Assembly (NCBI RefSeq): GCF_007859855.1
Contig: NZ_SJPK01000007.1
Location: 241,577-305,576 of the forward strand
Source of the DNA: Allorhodopirellula solitaria
GTDB lineage: Bacteria > Planctomycetota > Planctomycetia > Pirellulales > Pirellulaceae
Length of the DNA: 64,000 nt
Direction of reading: 5' to 3'
The stretch's first letter is position 1, and every line of letters starts with the position of its first letter. The translations under genes were made by a program, and so were the position numbers. This document shows, piece by piece, positions 34,173-46,988 of the stretch. The notes under the pieces were generated by a model. The model did no database searches, was not told where the DNA came from, and saw nothing but the letters and a program-made list of their open reading frames with translations.

Positions 34173-37070
34173 ATGGGTTGGACGGCCGAACAAACTCTCG
34201 CGTTGGTAGTGCGCAAACGCGATGGACGCGCAGCCGATTTTGATCGAGATCGGATTGATGGGGCAATTGAAAAGGCATTTCGTGCCGAATTGAACTTGGC
34301 AAACCGCCAACCTCTACCGCCAGAAATCGCCGCCGACATCGCATCGATCGTGGATCAGGTCTACGAATTGGCAGCGAAATTGAGTAGTGATTCTGCGCGG
34401 CCCCATGCGGCCATGAACGTCGAGCAGATTCAAGACACCGTTGAGATCGGCTTGATGCAGCGGGGGCATTTCCGCGTCGCCCGCTGCTATATCCTCTATC
34501 GGACCGAACACGCGAGAATCCGCGCCGTCCGGGGCGAAGAGGGCGCTCTCGATAGCATGGACGTCGCTCCATCACCGGAATCGCGGATCAACGTCGAACT
34601 CGAACCTGGCGTTCGCGTGCCCTTTGATCGCGAGCGTCTGATTCGGTTTCTCGACCAATGTCCCGAAGCCCACATGCCCGAGGTCGATACCGGTGAGATC
34701 ATCGCCGAGGTCATCCGTGGCTCATTCGATGGCATGACACCCAACGACATCACCCGCGCCCTCGTCCTGGCAGCCCGCAGCCGGATCGAGCGAGATCCCG
34801 CCTACGATGCGCTCGCCGCTCAGCTGCAACGCTGGATCATCTACCGTCAGGCACTCGGCCGGTCCCAATTCGCAGACAACTTCACCGATCTGTACCGGGA
34901 CCAGTTCGAACACTACATCATCGAAGGCATCCGCTGCGGGCGGCTCGCCGAAGAACTGCGCCGCTTCGATCTCGTGAAACTGGCTTCCGCCCTGCTGCCC
35001 GAACGCGACGCCAAGTTTCGTTATCTCGGGCTGCAAACAATCTATGATCGCTATCTGTTGCACAAAGACGGTCGGCGGATCGAAACCCCACAGTACTTCT
35101 GGATGCGGGTCGCGATGGGATTGGCTCTCGCCGAAGGAGATCAGTGCAACCAGCGCGCGATTGAATTCTATCAACTGCTATCGAGCTTTCGCTTCACCAG
35201 TGCCACGCCGACGCTATTCAATTCCGGGACTCCCCACCCGCAGTTGAGCAGTTGTTATCTGACGACGGTCCAAGATGACCTCGAGCATATTTTCAAGTGT
35301 GTCGGTGACAACGCGATGCTGTCCAAATGGGCCGGTGGTCTCGGCAACGACTGGACCAACATCCGCGCCACCGGTGCGAGGATCCGCGGCACCAACGGCG
35401 AGAGCCAGGGCGTGATCCCGTTCTTGAAAATTGTCAACGATGCCGCCGTCGCAGTGAATCAGGGTGGCAAACGCAAGGGCGCCGTCTGTGCGTACATGGA
35501 ACCATGGCACCTGGACTTTGAAGAGTTCCTCGACCTGCGAAAGAACACCGGCGACGATCGGCGACGGACGCACGACATGCATACCGCCGCCTGGATCCCC
35601 GACCTCTTCATGCAACGCCTTCGCGATGGCCAGTCCTGGACTCTATTCAGCCCAGACGACGTACCAGACCTGCATGATACGTTCGGGCAAGCCTTTCAAA
35701 CACGCTACGAACAATATGAAGCCGACGCGGATGCCGGAAAGATCCGGCTGCACCGTGTCGTCGCCGCCGTCGATCTCTGGCGCAAGCTGCTGACGCGGTT
35801 GTTCGAAACTGGGCATCCCTGGGTAACCTTCAAGGATCCCTCCAATATCCGCTCTCCCCAAGATCACGTGGGCGTCGTTCACAGCAGCAACCTGTGTACA
35901 GAGATTTTGCTCAACACGAGCCGTGAGGAAACGGCCGTCTGCAATCTCGGCTCGATCAACCTGGGTGATCATATCGTCAACAATCGGCTCGATCTCGATC
36001 GACTTCGCACTACCATCCAGACGGCCATGCGAATGCTCGACAATGTCATCGACATCAACTACTACCCGACCGTCGAAGCCGAGAACGCCAACCGACGTCA
36101 TCGCCCCGTGGGACTGGGCGTGATGGGCTATCAGGACGCCTTGCATCAACTCGGTGTACCGATGGAAAGCGACGAAGCCGTCGAGTTTGCTGACACCAGC
36201 ATGGAGGCAATCAGCTATTTCGCCTTACTGGCATCGAGTGAACTGGCGGCCCAGCGTGGCCAATACGAATCCTACTCAGGGTCCAAATGGGACCGCGGGT
36301 TGCTACCGATCGATACCCTCGATGCACTCGAGTCGCAACGTGGCGAGACCATCGAAGTCGATCGCAACACCACGCTCGATTGGAGTGTCGTCCGGAAAAG
36401 CATCGCCGAGCACGGCATGCGTAACAGCAACTGCCTGGCCATCGCACCCACCGCCACTATCTCAACCATCGTCGGCGCGACCCAGTCGATCGAACCCACC
36501 TACAAACAGCTGTACTCCAAAAGCAACTTGTCCGGTGAGTTCACGCAGGTCAACGTGGCGTTGGTCGATGCCCTGAAATCTCGGGGTCTGTGGAACGCCG
36601 AGATGGTCGACGCCCTGAAGTACTACGACGGCGCGATCGGATCGATCGCAACGATCCCCGAAGACCTCCGACGATTGTTCGCCACCGCGTTTGAAATTCA
36701 GCCCGCTTGGCTGATCGCAGCCGCTGCTCGCCGGCAAAAATGGATTGACCAAGGACAATCGCTGAACCTCTATCTGGCGCAACCGAGCGGAAAGGCCATC
36801 GATGAGATGTATCAATCGGCGTGGCGACAAGGTCTGAAAACGACCTACTACATGCGATCGCTCGCCGCCACGCAAGTTGAAAAATCGACTGTCGACGTCA
36901 ATCGCTATGGCATCCAGCCCCGATGGATGAAGTCGCAGTCTGAATCCAGTGGCATCCAAGTCGACCGCAGCGACCGTGCTGGTGGCAACGAGTCCGACGC
37001 GATCACTCAAGACAGGCAACCCGCCGAGGTTTGTGATGTGAACAATCCTGACTGTGAAGCCTGCCAGTAA
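34173..37070 (+). CDS. nrdA: class I ribonucleotide reductase, large (alpha) subunit
   Basis: A 965-residue NrdA that reduces ribonucleotides to deoxyribonucleotides. The N-terminus has an ATP-cone ([20 protein letters not shown], about 8-95) and a second, diverged cone-like segment (about 130-220, [16 protein letters not shown]). The barrel follows: [20 protein letters not shown] with redox Cys361, [31 protein letters not shown] with the thiyl-radical Cys575, [11 protein letters not shown] with the partner Cys590, and [19 protein letters not shown]. The tail ends CEAC (Cys961, Cys964), the shuttle pair that takes electrons from thioredoxin. Extra N-terminal cones also occur in chlamydial class Ic enzymes. 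It sits under a B12 riboswitch, and nrdB follows after a 500 bp repeat-filled gap. Confidence 0.96.
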   Translation: MGWTAEQTLALVVRKRDGRAADFDRDRIDGAIEKAFRAELNLANRQPLPPEIAADIASIVDQVYELAAKLSSDSARPHAAMNVEQIQDTVEIGLMQRGHFRVARCYILYRTEHARIRAVRGEEGALDSMDVAPSPESRINVELEPGVRVPFDRERLIRFLDQCPEAHMPEVDTGEIIAEVIRGSFDGMTPNDITRALVLAARSRIERDPAYDALAAQLQRWIIYRQALGRSQFADNFTDLYRDQFEHYIIEGIRCGRLAEELRRFDLVKLASALLPERDAKFRYLGLQTIYDRYLLHKDGRRIETPQYFWMRVAMGLALAEGDQCNQRAIEFYQLLSSFRFTSATPTLFNSGTPHPQLSSCYLTTVQDDLEHIFKCVGDNAMLSKWAGGLGNDWTNIRATGARIRGTNGESQGVIPFLKIVNDAAVAVNQGGKRKGAVCAYMEPWHLDFEEFLDLRKNTGDDRRRTHDMHTAAWIPDLFMQRLRDGQSWTLFSPDDVPDLHDTFGQAFQTRYEQYEADADAGKIRLHRVVAAVDLWRKLLTRLFETGHPWVTFKDPSNIRSPQDHVGVVHSSNLCTEILLNTSREETAVCNLGSINLGDHIVNNRLDLDRLRTTIQTAMRMLDNVIDINYYPTVEAENANRRHRPVGLGVMGYQDALHQLGVPMESDEAVEFADTSMEAISYFALLASSELAAQRGQYESYSGSKWDRGLLPIDTLDALESQRGETIEVDRNTTLDWSVVRKSIAEHGMRNSNCLAIAPTATISTIVGATQSIEPTYKQLYSKSNLSGEFTQVNVALVDALKSRGLWNAEMVDALKYYDGAIGSIATIPEDLRRLFATAFEIQPAWLIAAAARRQKWIDQGQSLNLYLAQPSGKAIDEMYQSAWRQGLKTTYYMRSLAATQVEKSTVDVNRYGIQPRWMKSQSESSGIQVDRSDRAGGNESDAITQDRQPAEVCDVNNPDCEACQ

Positions 37071-37100
37071 GCAACACACGCTGAATCAGTGTCGGTTTTA

Positions 37101-37424
37101 GTAGTGGACGAGGCGACGAGTCCTGCGGCTTTGGACTCGTCGCCTCCTGTTGGTTACCCACAAGTCTTTGTACGCCGAAGGCGTTTTAGAAAATAGCCGG
37201 TGGTTTGAGCGCAAGCGAACACCACCGGATACGACGCGAAACGCAAGAGCCAACCCCGAATGGGGTGGAAGATCATGAATGACGAGGTCTGCGACCCACT
37301 TCGGGGTCGACGTTCCACGACTAACGAATCACCGTAGGTGGCGCTGCGCTGACCTACGGCTATTCTCTCTAATCCCTAACGGGATACTTGTGGGTAATCA
37401 ACAGCTCGTCGCCTCGTCCACTAC
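37101..37424. mobile_element. interspersed element family B, long copy between nrdA and nrdB
   Basis: The element is bounded by 20 bp perfect inverted repeats: GTAGTGGACGAGGCGACGAG at 37101-37120 and its complement at 37405-37424. The left end also forms a 14 bp perfect hairpin (37110-37123 with 37133-37146, loop TGCGGCTTT). Inside are TACGCCGAAGGCG, the AATAGCCGGTGGTTTGAG block, CACCACCGGATA and CCAACCCCGAATGGGGTGG, shared with 17958-18130, plus an extra segment (37285-37380) containing GTAGGTGGCGCTGCGCTGACCTAC. There is no open frame for a transposase. The left hairpin could act on transcription between nrdA and nrdB. Confidence 0.8.
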
Positions 37425-37573
37425 GACAGAAATTGATCGTGCGTTGCTAAGGAATGCGGGCACAATCAATGACGATTTTGAAAGTAGCGTACGCTTCCAG
37501 CTTACGCCACTTTCTCTTCTCCAGCAGATCCTATTTCAACGACCACCCCACCCCTCTTTTCCTCCGCTTCACC

Positions 37574-38599
37574 ATGACTACCAGCCACCGCTTCACCGCT
37601 GCCGAAAAACGTCTGATCAACTGCAATCAAGTCGATGTGAACCAATTGATGCCCCTGAAATACCATTGGGCATGGGAACACTATCAGAACGGATGTGCGA
37701 ATCATTGGATGCCCACCGAAGTTCCCATGACAAAGGACATCGAAACCTGGCGGAGCAATCAACTCAGCGATGCCGAACGACGTGTGATCATGCGCAACCT
37801 CGGGTTTTTCTCCACCGCCGAGAGTCTCGTCGGGAACAATCTCGTTCTGGCGATCTTCAAACACGTCACCAACGCCGAGTGCCGCCAGTACCTGCTGCGT
37901 CAGGCGTTCGAAGAAGCCGTCCACTCGCACACGTTCCTGTACGTCGTCGATAGCCTCGGTCTCGATGAAGGCGAAGTTTTCAACATGTACCACGAAGTTC
38001 CCTCGATTGCTCGCAAAGATGCGTTTGAAACGGAGCTCACCGCCGAAGTGCTCGATCCCAATTTCAACACTGACACCGACGAGGGTGCTCAGGCACTGCT
38101 GAAAAACTTGATCGGTTACTACCTCATCATGGAAGGTGTGTTCTTCTATACCGGCTTTGTGATGATGCTGTCCTTCCACCGCCGGAATCTGATGACGGGG
38201 ATCGGCGAACAGTTCCAGTACATCTTGCGTGACGAAACGATCCATCTCAACTTTGGTATCGATTTGATCAACGGTATCAAGAGCGAAAACCCTCACCTGT
38301 GGACGGAAGAGTTTCAGGACGCGATGATCGAGCGGGTCAAACAAGCCGTCGAACTGGAACTCGACTACGCAGCCGACTGCTTGCCCAATGGTATCTTGGG
38401 ACTCAATGAATCCATGTTCCGCGATTATGTGCAGTACGTTGCCGATCGGCGTCTCGAGCGAATCGGGCTGGCCAAGCAGTACGGATCGACGAATCCGTTT
38501 CCATGGATGAGCGAGACGATGGACCTCGCCAAAGAGAAAAACTTTTTCGAAACCCGCGTCACGGAATACCAATCCGCTGGAAGCCTGAGCTGGGACTGA
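37574..38599 (+). CDS. nrdB: class Ic ribonucleotide reductase, small (beta) subunit
   Basis: A 341-residue ferritin-like radical subunit. Metal ligands are recognisable: Glu83 in [12 protein letters not shown], Glu114 and His117 in [11 protein letters not shown], and the C-terminal half E/E/H set ([20 protein letters not shown]). At the place of the radical tyrosine (ExxHxxxY in E. coli, Tyr122) this protein has Phe121. This matches the chlamydial class Ic type, which uses a Mn/Fe cofactor instead of a tyrosyl radical, and the whole [12 protein letters not shown]...[13 protein letters not shown] stretch resembles that group. ATG 37574 ([14 protein letters not shown]) is chosen; an upstream extension would read out of repeat sequence. 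The ending LSWD is short for a NrdA-docking tail. Confidence 0.95.
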   Translation: MTTSHRFTAAEKRLINCNQVDVNQLMPLKYHWAWEHYQNGCANHWMPTEVPMTKDIETWRSNQLSDAERRVIMRNLGFFSTAESLVGNNLVLAIFKHVTNAECRQYLLRQAFEEAVHSHTFLYVVDSLGLDEGEVFNMYHEVPSIARKDAFETELTAEVLDPNFNTDTDEGAQALLKNLIGYYLIMEGVFFYTGFVMMLSFHRRNLMTGIGEQFQYILRDETIHLNFGIDLINGIKSENPHLWTEEFQDAMIERVKQAVELELDYAADCLPNGILGLNESMFRDYVQYVADRRLERIGLAKQYGSTNPFPWMSETMDLAKEKNFFETRVTEYQSAGSLSWD

Positions 38600-38759
38600 A
38601 CACGCAACACCGGGGAGGGCTTCCCAACGATACCCTCGATACAGGCGCGTGAGGTCCCTTCGCCCCACACCTGCCCATCTCATTCTGGAAACCACACCAC
38701 CTGGGAGCTGCTACAATGGTGCTTTGTCTCACTCACTCCTCCAATAAGGCACTCTCCAC

Positions 38760-39308
38760 ATGGTTCTGCGTTTTGCCCTGCTGACGACTTTGGCTTTCTC
38801 GGTTGCCGGATTCTCATCCGCTGCCGAAAAAATGAGTCTGGATTCCGAGAAATCGAAAATCAATTTTGTCGGCTCCAAACCAGACGGAAAACATCCGGGC
38901 GGTTTCAAAGAGTTCACCGCAGATGCTGTCGTCGATCTGGAAGACCCCAGCAACGGTTCTCTCGAAATTGTCATCAAGTCAGCGAGCCTCTTTTCGGACA
39001 GCGACAAGCTGACCAATCATTTGAAGAGCCCCGACTTCTTCGATGTGCGAAAGCACCCCAAAATCACCTTCAAAGCGACCAAAATCACTCACTCGGACGG
39101 CGAGGAGAAAGCCAGCATTACCGGGAACATGACCATGCTGGGCAAAGAAGTTGAGGTCACGATTCCGGTCGCTGCCAAAGTCACCGAATCGGAAATCACG
39201 CTCACTGCCAATTTCAAGATTGACCGCACCAAGTGGGGCATGGTTTATGGCAAAGGGAAGATTGACGACGAAGTCCCCGTTACCGCCGTGCTCGTGCTAA
39301 CTCGCTAA
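38760..39308 (+). CDS. secreted YceI-family lipid-binding protein
   Basis: A 182-residue protein with a signal peptide (MVLRFALLTTLAFSVAGFSS) and a YceI domain. Members form a lipocalin-like barrel that binds polyisoprenoids or similar lipids in the periplasm. Blocks: LDSEKSKINFVGSKPDGKHP, GGFKEFTADAVVDLED, LTNHLKSPDFFDVRKHPKI (the DFFD-x3-P signature), TGNMTMLGKEVEVTIPV and FKIDRTKWGMVYGKGKI. It is followed after 4 bases by a polytopic membrane protein, likely in the same transcript. The ligand and any physiological role are unknown. Confidence 0.92.
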   Translation: MVLRFALLTTLAFSVAGFSSAAEKMSLDSEKSKINFVGSKPDGKHPGGFKEFTADAVVDLEDPSNGSLEIVIKSASLFSDSDKLTNHLKSPDFFDVRKHPKITFKATKITHSDGEEKASITGNMTMLGKEVEVTIPVAAKVTESEITLTANFKIDRTKWGMVYGKGKIDDEVPVTAVLVLTR

Positions 39309-39312
39309 TTCG

Positions 39313-40188
39313 ATGCAGCGTGAACTTCTCTTATGGTGCGTCGGCGCGCCAGCGGCAGTGTCGCTGGCGTGCCTTCTCTTGGCATTCTGGGTAGCCCGTC
39401 GTGAACACTGGCTGACTCAATACGTCGTTCTCGCCATCGCCACGCTTGGCTGGTGCGCCGCCATCGCCGTGACGCTGGTCATCCGCCAAGAATTCGATGC
39501 TTCTGCCCTGAGTTGGTGGAATCTCGAAGCCTGGCAACAAATTCATGTGCCACTGACCCTCACGGCCTTGTTCTTAGCACTGACCGCAACCCCGCAAGCT
39601 CGCGCTCACGAATTTCGCTGGGTCGCAGCCGCACTGGGCTGCATCGCTCTCGCCATGGTGGCCATGCCCAGCGGAGAGGGCTGGGTCGATCTATTTCCGG
39701 AGCATCGAGCCTGGATGGCGGCCGTCGCGGGCGCCAGTCTGCTCAATCTGTGGATGCTCGATCAGATGTCTCGCCGTGGTACCGACCGCTGGATTTTATT
39801 GGTTGCCCTGGCAGGACTCGCTGGACCAACAATTCTCGCCGCGAGCGCCTACGCGGGCTTGGCCGAATGGGGAGTCGCCGCCATCGTCGCAACTCTGGTA
39901 TATACAATCGGAGCGGCCTGCCTGCCGAAGCGAAACCTATGGTGTGTAGCCTATCCAGCAACTCTGTTCGCAGTCTGTACCACGGCCGCAGGACGTTTCT
40001 ACACCTACGAAGACCACCCCGCTTGGCTCTACGCTCTCCTCTTGCTGACGCCATCGTGCATCGGTGCCGTCGACTGGATCCTGAGAAACCGACCGACCTA
40101 CGCCCGCATCGCCGTCGCAGCCGTCCTCGCGGGCCTCATCATCGGTGTGGCTGCGTGGTTTCTATTGGCTGGGACATCGCAATACTGA
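39313..40188 (+). CDS. polytopic membrane protein of unknown function
   Basis: A 291-residue very hydrophobic protein with about eight predicted membrane helices (for example VSLACLLLAFWVA, VLAIATLGWCAAIAVTLVI, VPLTLTALFLALTA, WILLVALAGLAGPTILAASA, AVLAGLIIGVAAWFLLAG). There is no catalytic motif I can recognise. It starts 4 bases after the YceI gene stop, so it is probably cotranscribed, and might pair functionally as YceI proteins sometimes do with cytochrome b561-like membrane partners; but no heme-ligand His pattern is evident here. Confidence 0.75.
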   Translation: MQRELLLWCVGAPAAVSLACLLLAFWVARREHWLTQYVVLAIATLGWCAAIAVTLVIRQEFDASALSWWNLEAWQQIHVPLTLTALFLALTATPQARAHEFRWVAAALGCIALAMVAMPSGEGWVDLFPEHRAWMAAVAGASLLNLWMLDQMSRRGTDRWILLVALAGLAGPTILAASAYAGLAEWGVAAIVATLVYTIGAACLPKRNLWCVAYPATLFAVCTTAAGRFYTYEDHPAWLYALLLLTPSCIGAVDWILRNRPTYARIAVAAVLAGLIIGVAAWFLLAGTSQY

Positions 40189-40226
40189 GAACTCCCGCCG
40201 GGTGGGAGCGATTTGTTAGCGAGCAC

Positions 40227-40286
40227 TAGGGCCGGTTCCTACCGGCCGTATCCACCGGGACGCGACACCCGATCTCAGTGCACCGG
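40227..40286. repeat. solitary unit of the 42 kb palindrome family
   Basis: TAGGGCCGGTTCCTACCGGCC followed by GTATCCACCGGGACGCGACA and CCCGATCTCAGTGCACC matches the right arm plus spacer of the tandem units at 42059-42780. It lies just after the membrane-protein gene, about 1.8 kb from the array. Confidence 0.75.
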
Positions 40287-40358
40287 CCAGGCGGTCATTC
40301 TCCTTCCCCTTTTCTAGCTCGAAGCGTTTCCCTGTCACAGGGCCCCGTCCAGCTATGC

Positions 40359-41339
40359 TTATTCGGGAGCTTCCAGGAGTTCAGAAATCTCCTCCAGAGT
40401 ATCAGCGCTGGTGATCCCCCACTTCTCGGTACCCGCGAGCGAGTCACTCGGCAGCCATAGAAATTCAACAAGCGTTGACCGATCACCAATGAGACCATTA
40501 CCATCGCTTTTGATGGAATCTGGCATGATCATCTTCTGGTCCTCAAACAGAAACTTCGGGCGATCGTCGTCTCCGTACTGGACCGATTGCTTGAATTGCA
40601 AGAATTCCTGTGGCATTCCATAGGTATGCCAAACGCCATGGGAAAGCGGGCGTAAATTGACGTTGTCAATTTCCCATCTTCTGATTGTTGGGCCGCTATC
40701 AGGACCAAGTTTACTCGTAATCGTTGTCGTACTTTCGCTCGATGCAGTGGTTGAAAGAATCGCATCCGAGCCGAAGCATTCCATCAAACGTTTGGTCAGC
40801 GAGTTGCTGTGTACATAGAGGACGGGAAATTCGGAGAGTCCAAAGCAAGTAAGATCAGGAACTAAGGATCCTTGCAAACCCGCTTCAAACCCATTCGTCT
40901 TTGTCGTGGACGCCCTGCCCGGAAAAAAAATAGCATCCCTCCGATCGTCTGTTAGTGCGACAGCAATCGTCTCACTCAACCAGCGATCATCCCCGCCTGC
41001 AAAACCCGCCTCAGCCGGCAATGTTTTCTTCTCGGCGACATACAGACATTGCTTGCCTGCTCGATCCATCCGCAAACGCAACCTCGACCTGTTGGCTGGG
41101 AACTTCCGTCCACCGTGTGAAATCGTTGTTTCAATCGAAATGAGGACATCATATCTGTCCAACGTATTCCAGTGTCCTTGACAGGCTTTGACTAGGCTTT
41201 GAGCATCCAAATGCTCCTGGGCCGAAATCCCGTCCGACTCATCAGCGACACAAGCCTGACCAGAAACCGCCGCGAACACGGTGGCAAGCAAGACACAAAG
41301 CCCGCTGCCCAAGTGATTGCCATTTCCAATATGCGTCAT
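40359..41339 (-). CDS. secreted hypothetical protein
   Basis: A 326-residue protein with a signal peptide (NHLGSGLCVLLATVFAAVSG, cleavage probably near QACVADES). The mature part begins with a helix, LDAQSLVKACQGHWNTLDRYD, then mainly beta strands (YDVLISIETTIS, SRLRLRMDRAGKQCLYVAEK). This layout resembles secreted planctomycete proteins with lipoprotein-localisation-like folds, but no specific family is recognised. ATG 41339 is chosen since it starts the signal peptide; 41366 is a longer alternative. Single gene, convergent with the membrane protein at 39313. Confidence 0.65.
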   Translation of the reverse strand: MTHIGNGNHLGSGLCVLLATVFAAVSGQACVADESDGISAQEHLDAQSLVKACQGHWNTLDRYDVLISIETTISHGGRKFPANRSRLRLRMDRAGKQCLYVAEKKTLPAEAGFAGGDDRWLSETIAVALTDDRRDAIFFPGRASTTKTNGFEAGLQGSLVPDLTCFGLSEFPVLYVHSNSLTKRLMECFGSDAILSTTASSESTTTITSKLGPDSGPTIRRWEIDNVNLRPLSHGVWHTYGMPQEFLQFKQSVQYGDDDRPKFLFEDQKMIMPDSIKSDGNGLIGDRSTLVEFLWLPSDSLAGTEKWGITSADTLEEISELLEAPE

Positions 41340-42058
41340 TACGTCTTCTCCAGTGCTGCTGCACAACTAGGATTATTTTCAGGCGCGGCCCCCTGAATAG
41401 GCATGTTCTCCGAGAATCGCAAATCTCAGCGTCTGGGAAACACGCTCCCACTTGCTTTCGCCGACTGCCTTGTATGGATATGCCGACGCCTTCCGCCAAT
41501 TGAGAGCACCGCTGCCATCCTGGAGAACAAAGCAATTGCAAACTGGATGCCACAGCAACGGTCAGTCTTGGGCTAGGTCGCGAACATGCCTTCTGTTTTT
41601 GTCGAGAGGAGGGCATCTCAACAACGTCCGGTGATTAGGGGGGGGTCAAGGCGACCTAGGTGCTGGGTGATAGGTTTCTGCTTTTTGTTTCCAGTCCAGC
41701 ATCTGTCGCGACGAATCCGCCAACAGTCTGCCGGGGATGGTTGGGCTGCATCACTTGTCAGCACAATCTGCATATCGAGCAGGCAGTGGTTCCGCCGGTG
41801 GTTTGAACGCGTTGCGACTCAGGTTCGCTTCCAGGGTGCAGAATGTGAGCCGAAGAGTGAATCGCTTTTGCCCTCCACATCGGACGTCAAGAAACACCAC
41901 GCAAATGTTTGCCGTACCATTCTTCTGCCTCAGCCTGAAGTCACCATAAAACGCGAATGATCGTCCAAACGAATCATCGGGCAACAATCGACTCAATCGT
42001 CAAGCAGTCAGTAAACGTTGAGAGCTGCACGCGATCTCGGCGGAGAAGCCAGGTGGAT
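41340..42058. other. intergenic stretch before the palindrome array
   Basis: About 720 bases with only short frames that lack motifs on either strand. A G8 run lies at 41639-41646. I see no RNA gene. The composition is more mixed than in neighbouring genes, as in decayed sequence. Confidence 0.4.
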
Positions 42059-42780
42059 GGCCGGTGGGAACCGGCCCTACGGCGAACATAAGTAGGGCCG
42101 GTTCCTACCGGCCGTAGGCGTCGGGCAGCTACACCCAATCTCGGTGGACAAGCCAAGTGGATGGCCGGTGGGAACCGGCCCTACGAGCATATGTAGGGCC
42201 GGTTCCTACCGGCCGTATGCGCCGGGGAGGTGCGCCCGATCTCAGTGGACAAGCCAAGTGGACGGCCGGTGGGAACCGGCCCTACAAGCATACGTAGGGC
42301 CGGTTCCTACCGGCCATATGCACCGGGGAGCTACACCCAATCTCAGTGCACCAGCCAAGTGGATGGCCGGTGGGAACTGGCCTACGAGCATATGCAGGGC
42401 CGGTTCCTACCGGCCGTATGCGTCGGGCAGCTACACCCAATCTCAGCGGACAAGCCAAGGGGACGGCCGGTGGGAACCGGCCCTACGAGCATATGTAGGG
42501 CCGGTTCCTACCGGCCAAATGCACCGGGGAGCTGCACCCAATCTCGGTGGACACGCCAAGTGGATGGCCGGTGGGAACCGGCCCTACGAGCATATGTAGG
42601 GCCGGTTCCTACAGGCCATATGCGCCGGGGGAGCTGCACCCGATCTCGGTGGACAAGCCAAGGGGATGGCGGGTGGGAACCGGCCCTACGAGCATACGTA
42701 GGGCCGGTTCCTACCGGCCGTAGGCACCGGGGGGCGGCGACCGATCTGAGCGGACGAGGCCGGTCGGAACCGGCCGCACC
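42059..42780. repeat. tandem array of seven palindromic units of about 101 bp
   Basis: Seven full units begin at about 42059, 42163, 42264, 42365, 42465, 42566 and 42668 (spacing 100-104), with a degenerate eighth at 42759. Each has a 22 bp left arm (GGCCGGTGGGAACCGGCC plus CTAC), a 7-9 base loop (GAGCATAT type), a near-perfect right arm (GTAGGGCCGGTTCCTACC plus GGCC), and a conserved 49 bp spacer (CACCGGGGAGCTACACCCAA, then TCTCAGTGGACAAGCCAAG). Loop and spacer vary by a few bases. No protein is supported, since frames shift between units. It ends within 10 bases of the 5S terminator. Confidence 0.92.
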
Positions 42781-42785
42781 GCGCA

Positions 42786-42818
42786 TAAAAAAACCCTCCA
42801 GTTTAACCTGGAGGGTTT
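42786..42818 (-). terminator. intrinsic terminator of the rRNA operon
   Basis: On the minus strand AAACCCTCCAG, loop GTTAAA, CTGGAGGGTTT form an 11 bp perfect stem followed by a T-run (complement of 42786-42793). It lies about 20 bases after the 5S 3' end, so it terminates the 23S-5S transcript. Confidence 0.9.
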
Positions 42819-42835
42819 CTTTAAAAGAACAAAAA

Positions 42836-42945
42836 TCTGGCAATACCTACTTTCACGCTGGTGGGCACTATCATCGGCTCACAAAGCTTGACTGCTGTGT
42901 TCGGGATGGGAACAGGTATAACCTTTGCGATATGGTCGCCAGAAT
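42836..42945 (-). rRNA. rrf: 5S ribosomal RNA
   Basis: Read on the minus strand, the segment begins TCTGGCGACCATATCGCAAA and contains the conserved 5S blocks CCTGTTCCCATCCCGAACAC and CAGTCAAGC, then GATGATAGTGCCCACC and GTGAAAGTAGGTATTGCCAG, whose end pairs with the start. About 110 nt. It follows the 23S gene by roughly 120 bases. Ends are approximate. Confidence 0.93.
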
Positions 42946-43065
42946 GACCATGCGACGGGTATTTCGCCGCCGCATGGCCGAGTTGTTTGGTAGCTGTACT
43001 TCTTAAAGAGACTTCTAAATTCGTTCGGTCGCCATCGATTGGCACGTTCTTGAGTGCGGGATATC

Positions 43066-45955
<2,890 letters not shown>

Positions 45956-46988
45956 CCGAAATCCCGAACTCAAAAACCATCCATTCCCTTTGTGGCGAAC
46001 CACTCCAGTCACAGATAGCGATCGAACTCATAGACTTCAAATTTGAATCTATTAACGATATCACACAGTGGCCAGACTCTTCTAAGTAAGTCTGGCCGCT
46101 CAAGAATCCAATCGAAATTTATCACCAGCATCGATCTCTCACGCACGAATGCGAGTCGAAATTGATCTGGCGACGCTTCCGAAGAACTTTTATAAAATTA
46201 CCTTGTGAACATCCGCTGAACCCCGGAAAAAGGCCAGCTTCCATTCACATATGGTGCTCTTTTCAGATGCCAACTACCAAACAACCAAATTGTCAAAAAT
46301 CAGTTTCGTCGATGAATCGCTTTCGCGATCGACCGGCGAGTCGCTGCCCGAAGACAGCCGGCCGAGATCGTTTTATCCCTCTGAGTGAGGTGATCTCGGC
46401 CGGTCGTTTTCGAGCGAGGGGGAACTTTAGCGGCTGGCCTGATGGGCGTCAAGCGGGAAAGGGCATTTGATTGAACATTATCTTGAATGATCCCATTTGT
46501 CTCGGTTTGTGAACGACACCCTGCCCCGGTTTCGCCTCGGCGAGCGGCTCCAGATCGCTCCGTTTTCGCTGCGTTGAGCGAATTGCTGAGGTGATGTGAC
46601 CGGGGGAAGGCGACGGCCTGGCCGTGTCGACCGCGGAGGACGGCTCTTCGGTTCGGGGAGTTCAGGCTAACGCTGGGTTCTCCGAAGGGGAGAATCCGGG
46701 CCGTAGGGGAGGTTTGATCGGGGCGTCGGCGGTCGCCGTGGCGTTGAATCACCGCCGCTTCAACGCGGCTGCCAGCGGGCTGGCTCGTCGGCAGCGAGCT
46801 GCATGGTGGCTGGTTGTTTCCGTGTGAAGAAAAGACGCCCGGGTCGCCGGCCTGCATGATGCAGGACACCGGGAATCGACAGTTCGTCAGTGATGTTTTT
46901 GAAAATAAATCGCTGTCGATGCGAATTCGACTCGGCGAGGTAACGGGCCTCCGGGCAATTCTCTCGCTCCGGTTGAGCCGAGCCAGCC
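45956..46988. other. 1 kb region upstream of 23S without a gene
   Basis: No 16S rRNA, tRNA or credible protein gene is seen. A minus-strand TTGACA (complement of 46291-46296) may be the -35 box of the rRNA promoter, but the -10 site 17-18 bases on (TGGCAT) is weak. A 12 bp perfect inverted repeat CCGGCCGAGATC / GATCTCGGCCGG lies at 46358-46369 and 46392-46403. From 46520 to 46900 the sequence has many short G/C-rich inverted repeats, but its reading frames are broken or motif-free. Confidence 0.5.

Noticed and set aside
37279..37953. 224-codon frame reading from the nrd-gap element into nrdB
   Set aside because: It reads repeat sequence and then the wrong frame of nrdB.
42059..42780. CRISPR array
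   Set aside because: Both the palindrome and the spacer are conserved between units, the units are about 101 bp long, and no cas gene is present.
42144..43006. Long open frames across the palindrome array with repeated RPVGTGPTSI-type peptides
   Set aside because: They arise from repeating DNA; the unit length varies from 100 to 104 bases so the frame moves between units, and the second frame runs into the 5S gene.
46300..46869. 189-codon minus-strand frame upstream of 23S
   Set aside because: The product is Arg/Ser/Pro-rich with no motif, crosses inverted repeats and overlaps the suspected promoter area.
45956..46988. 16S rRNA, tRNA-Ile/Ala or RNase P RNA upstream of 23S
   Set aside because: None of their conserved sequences could be found on either strand.
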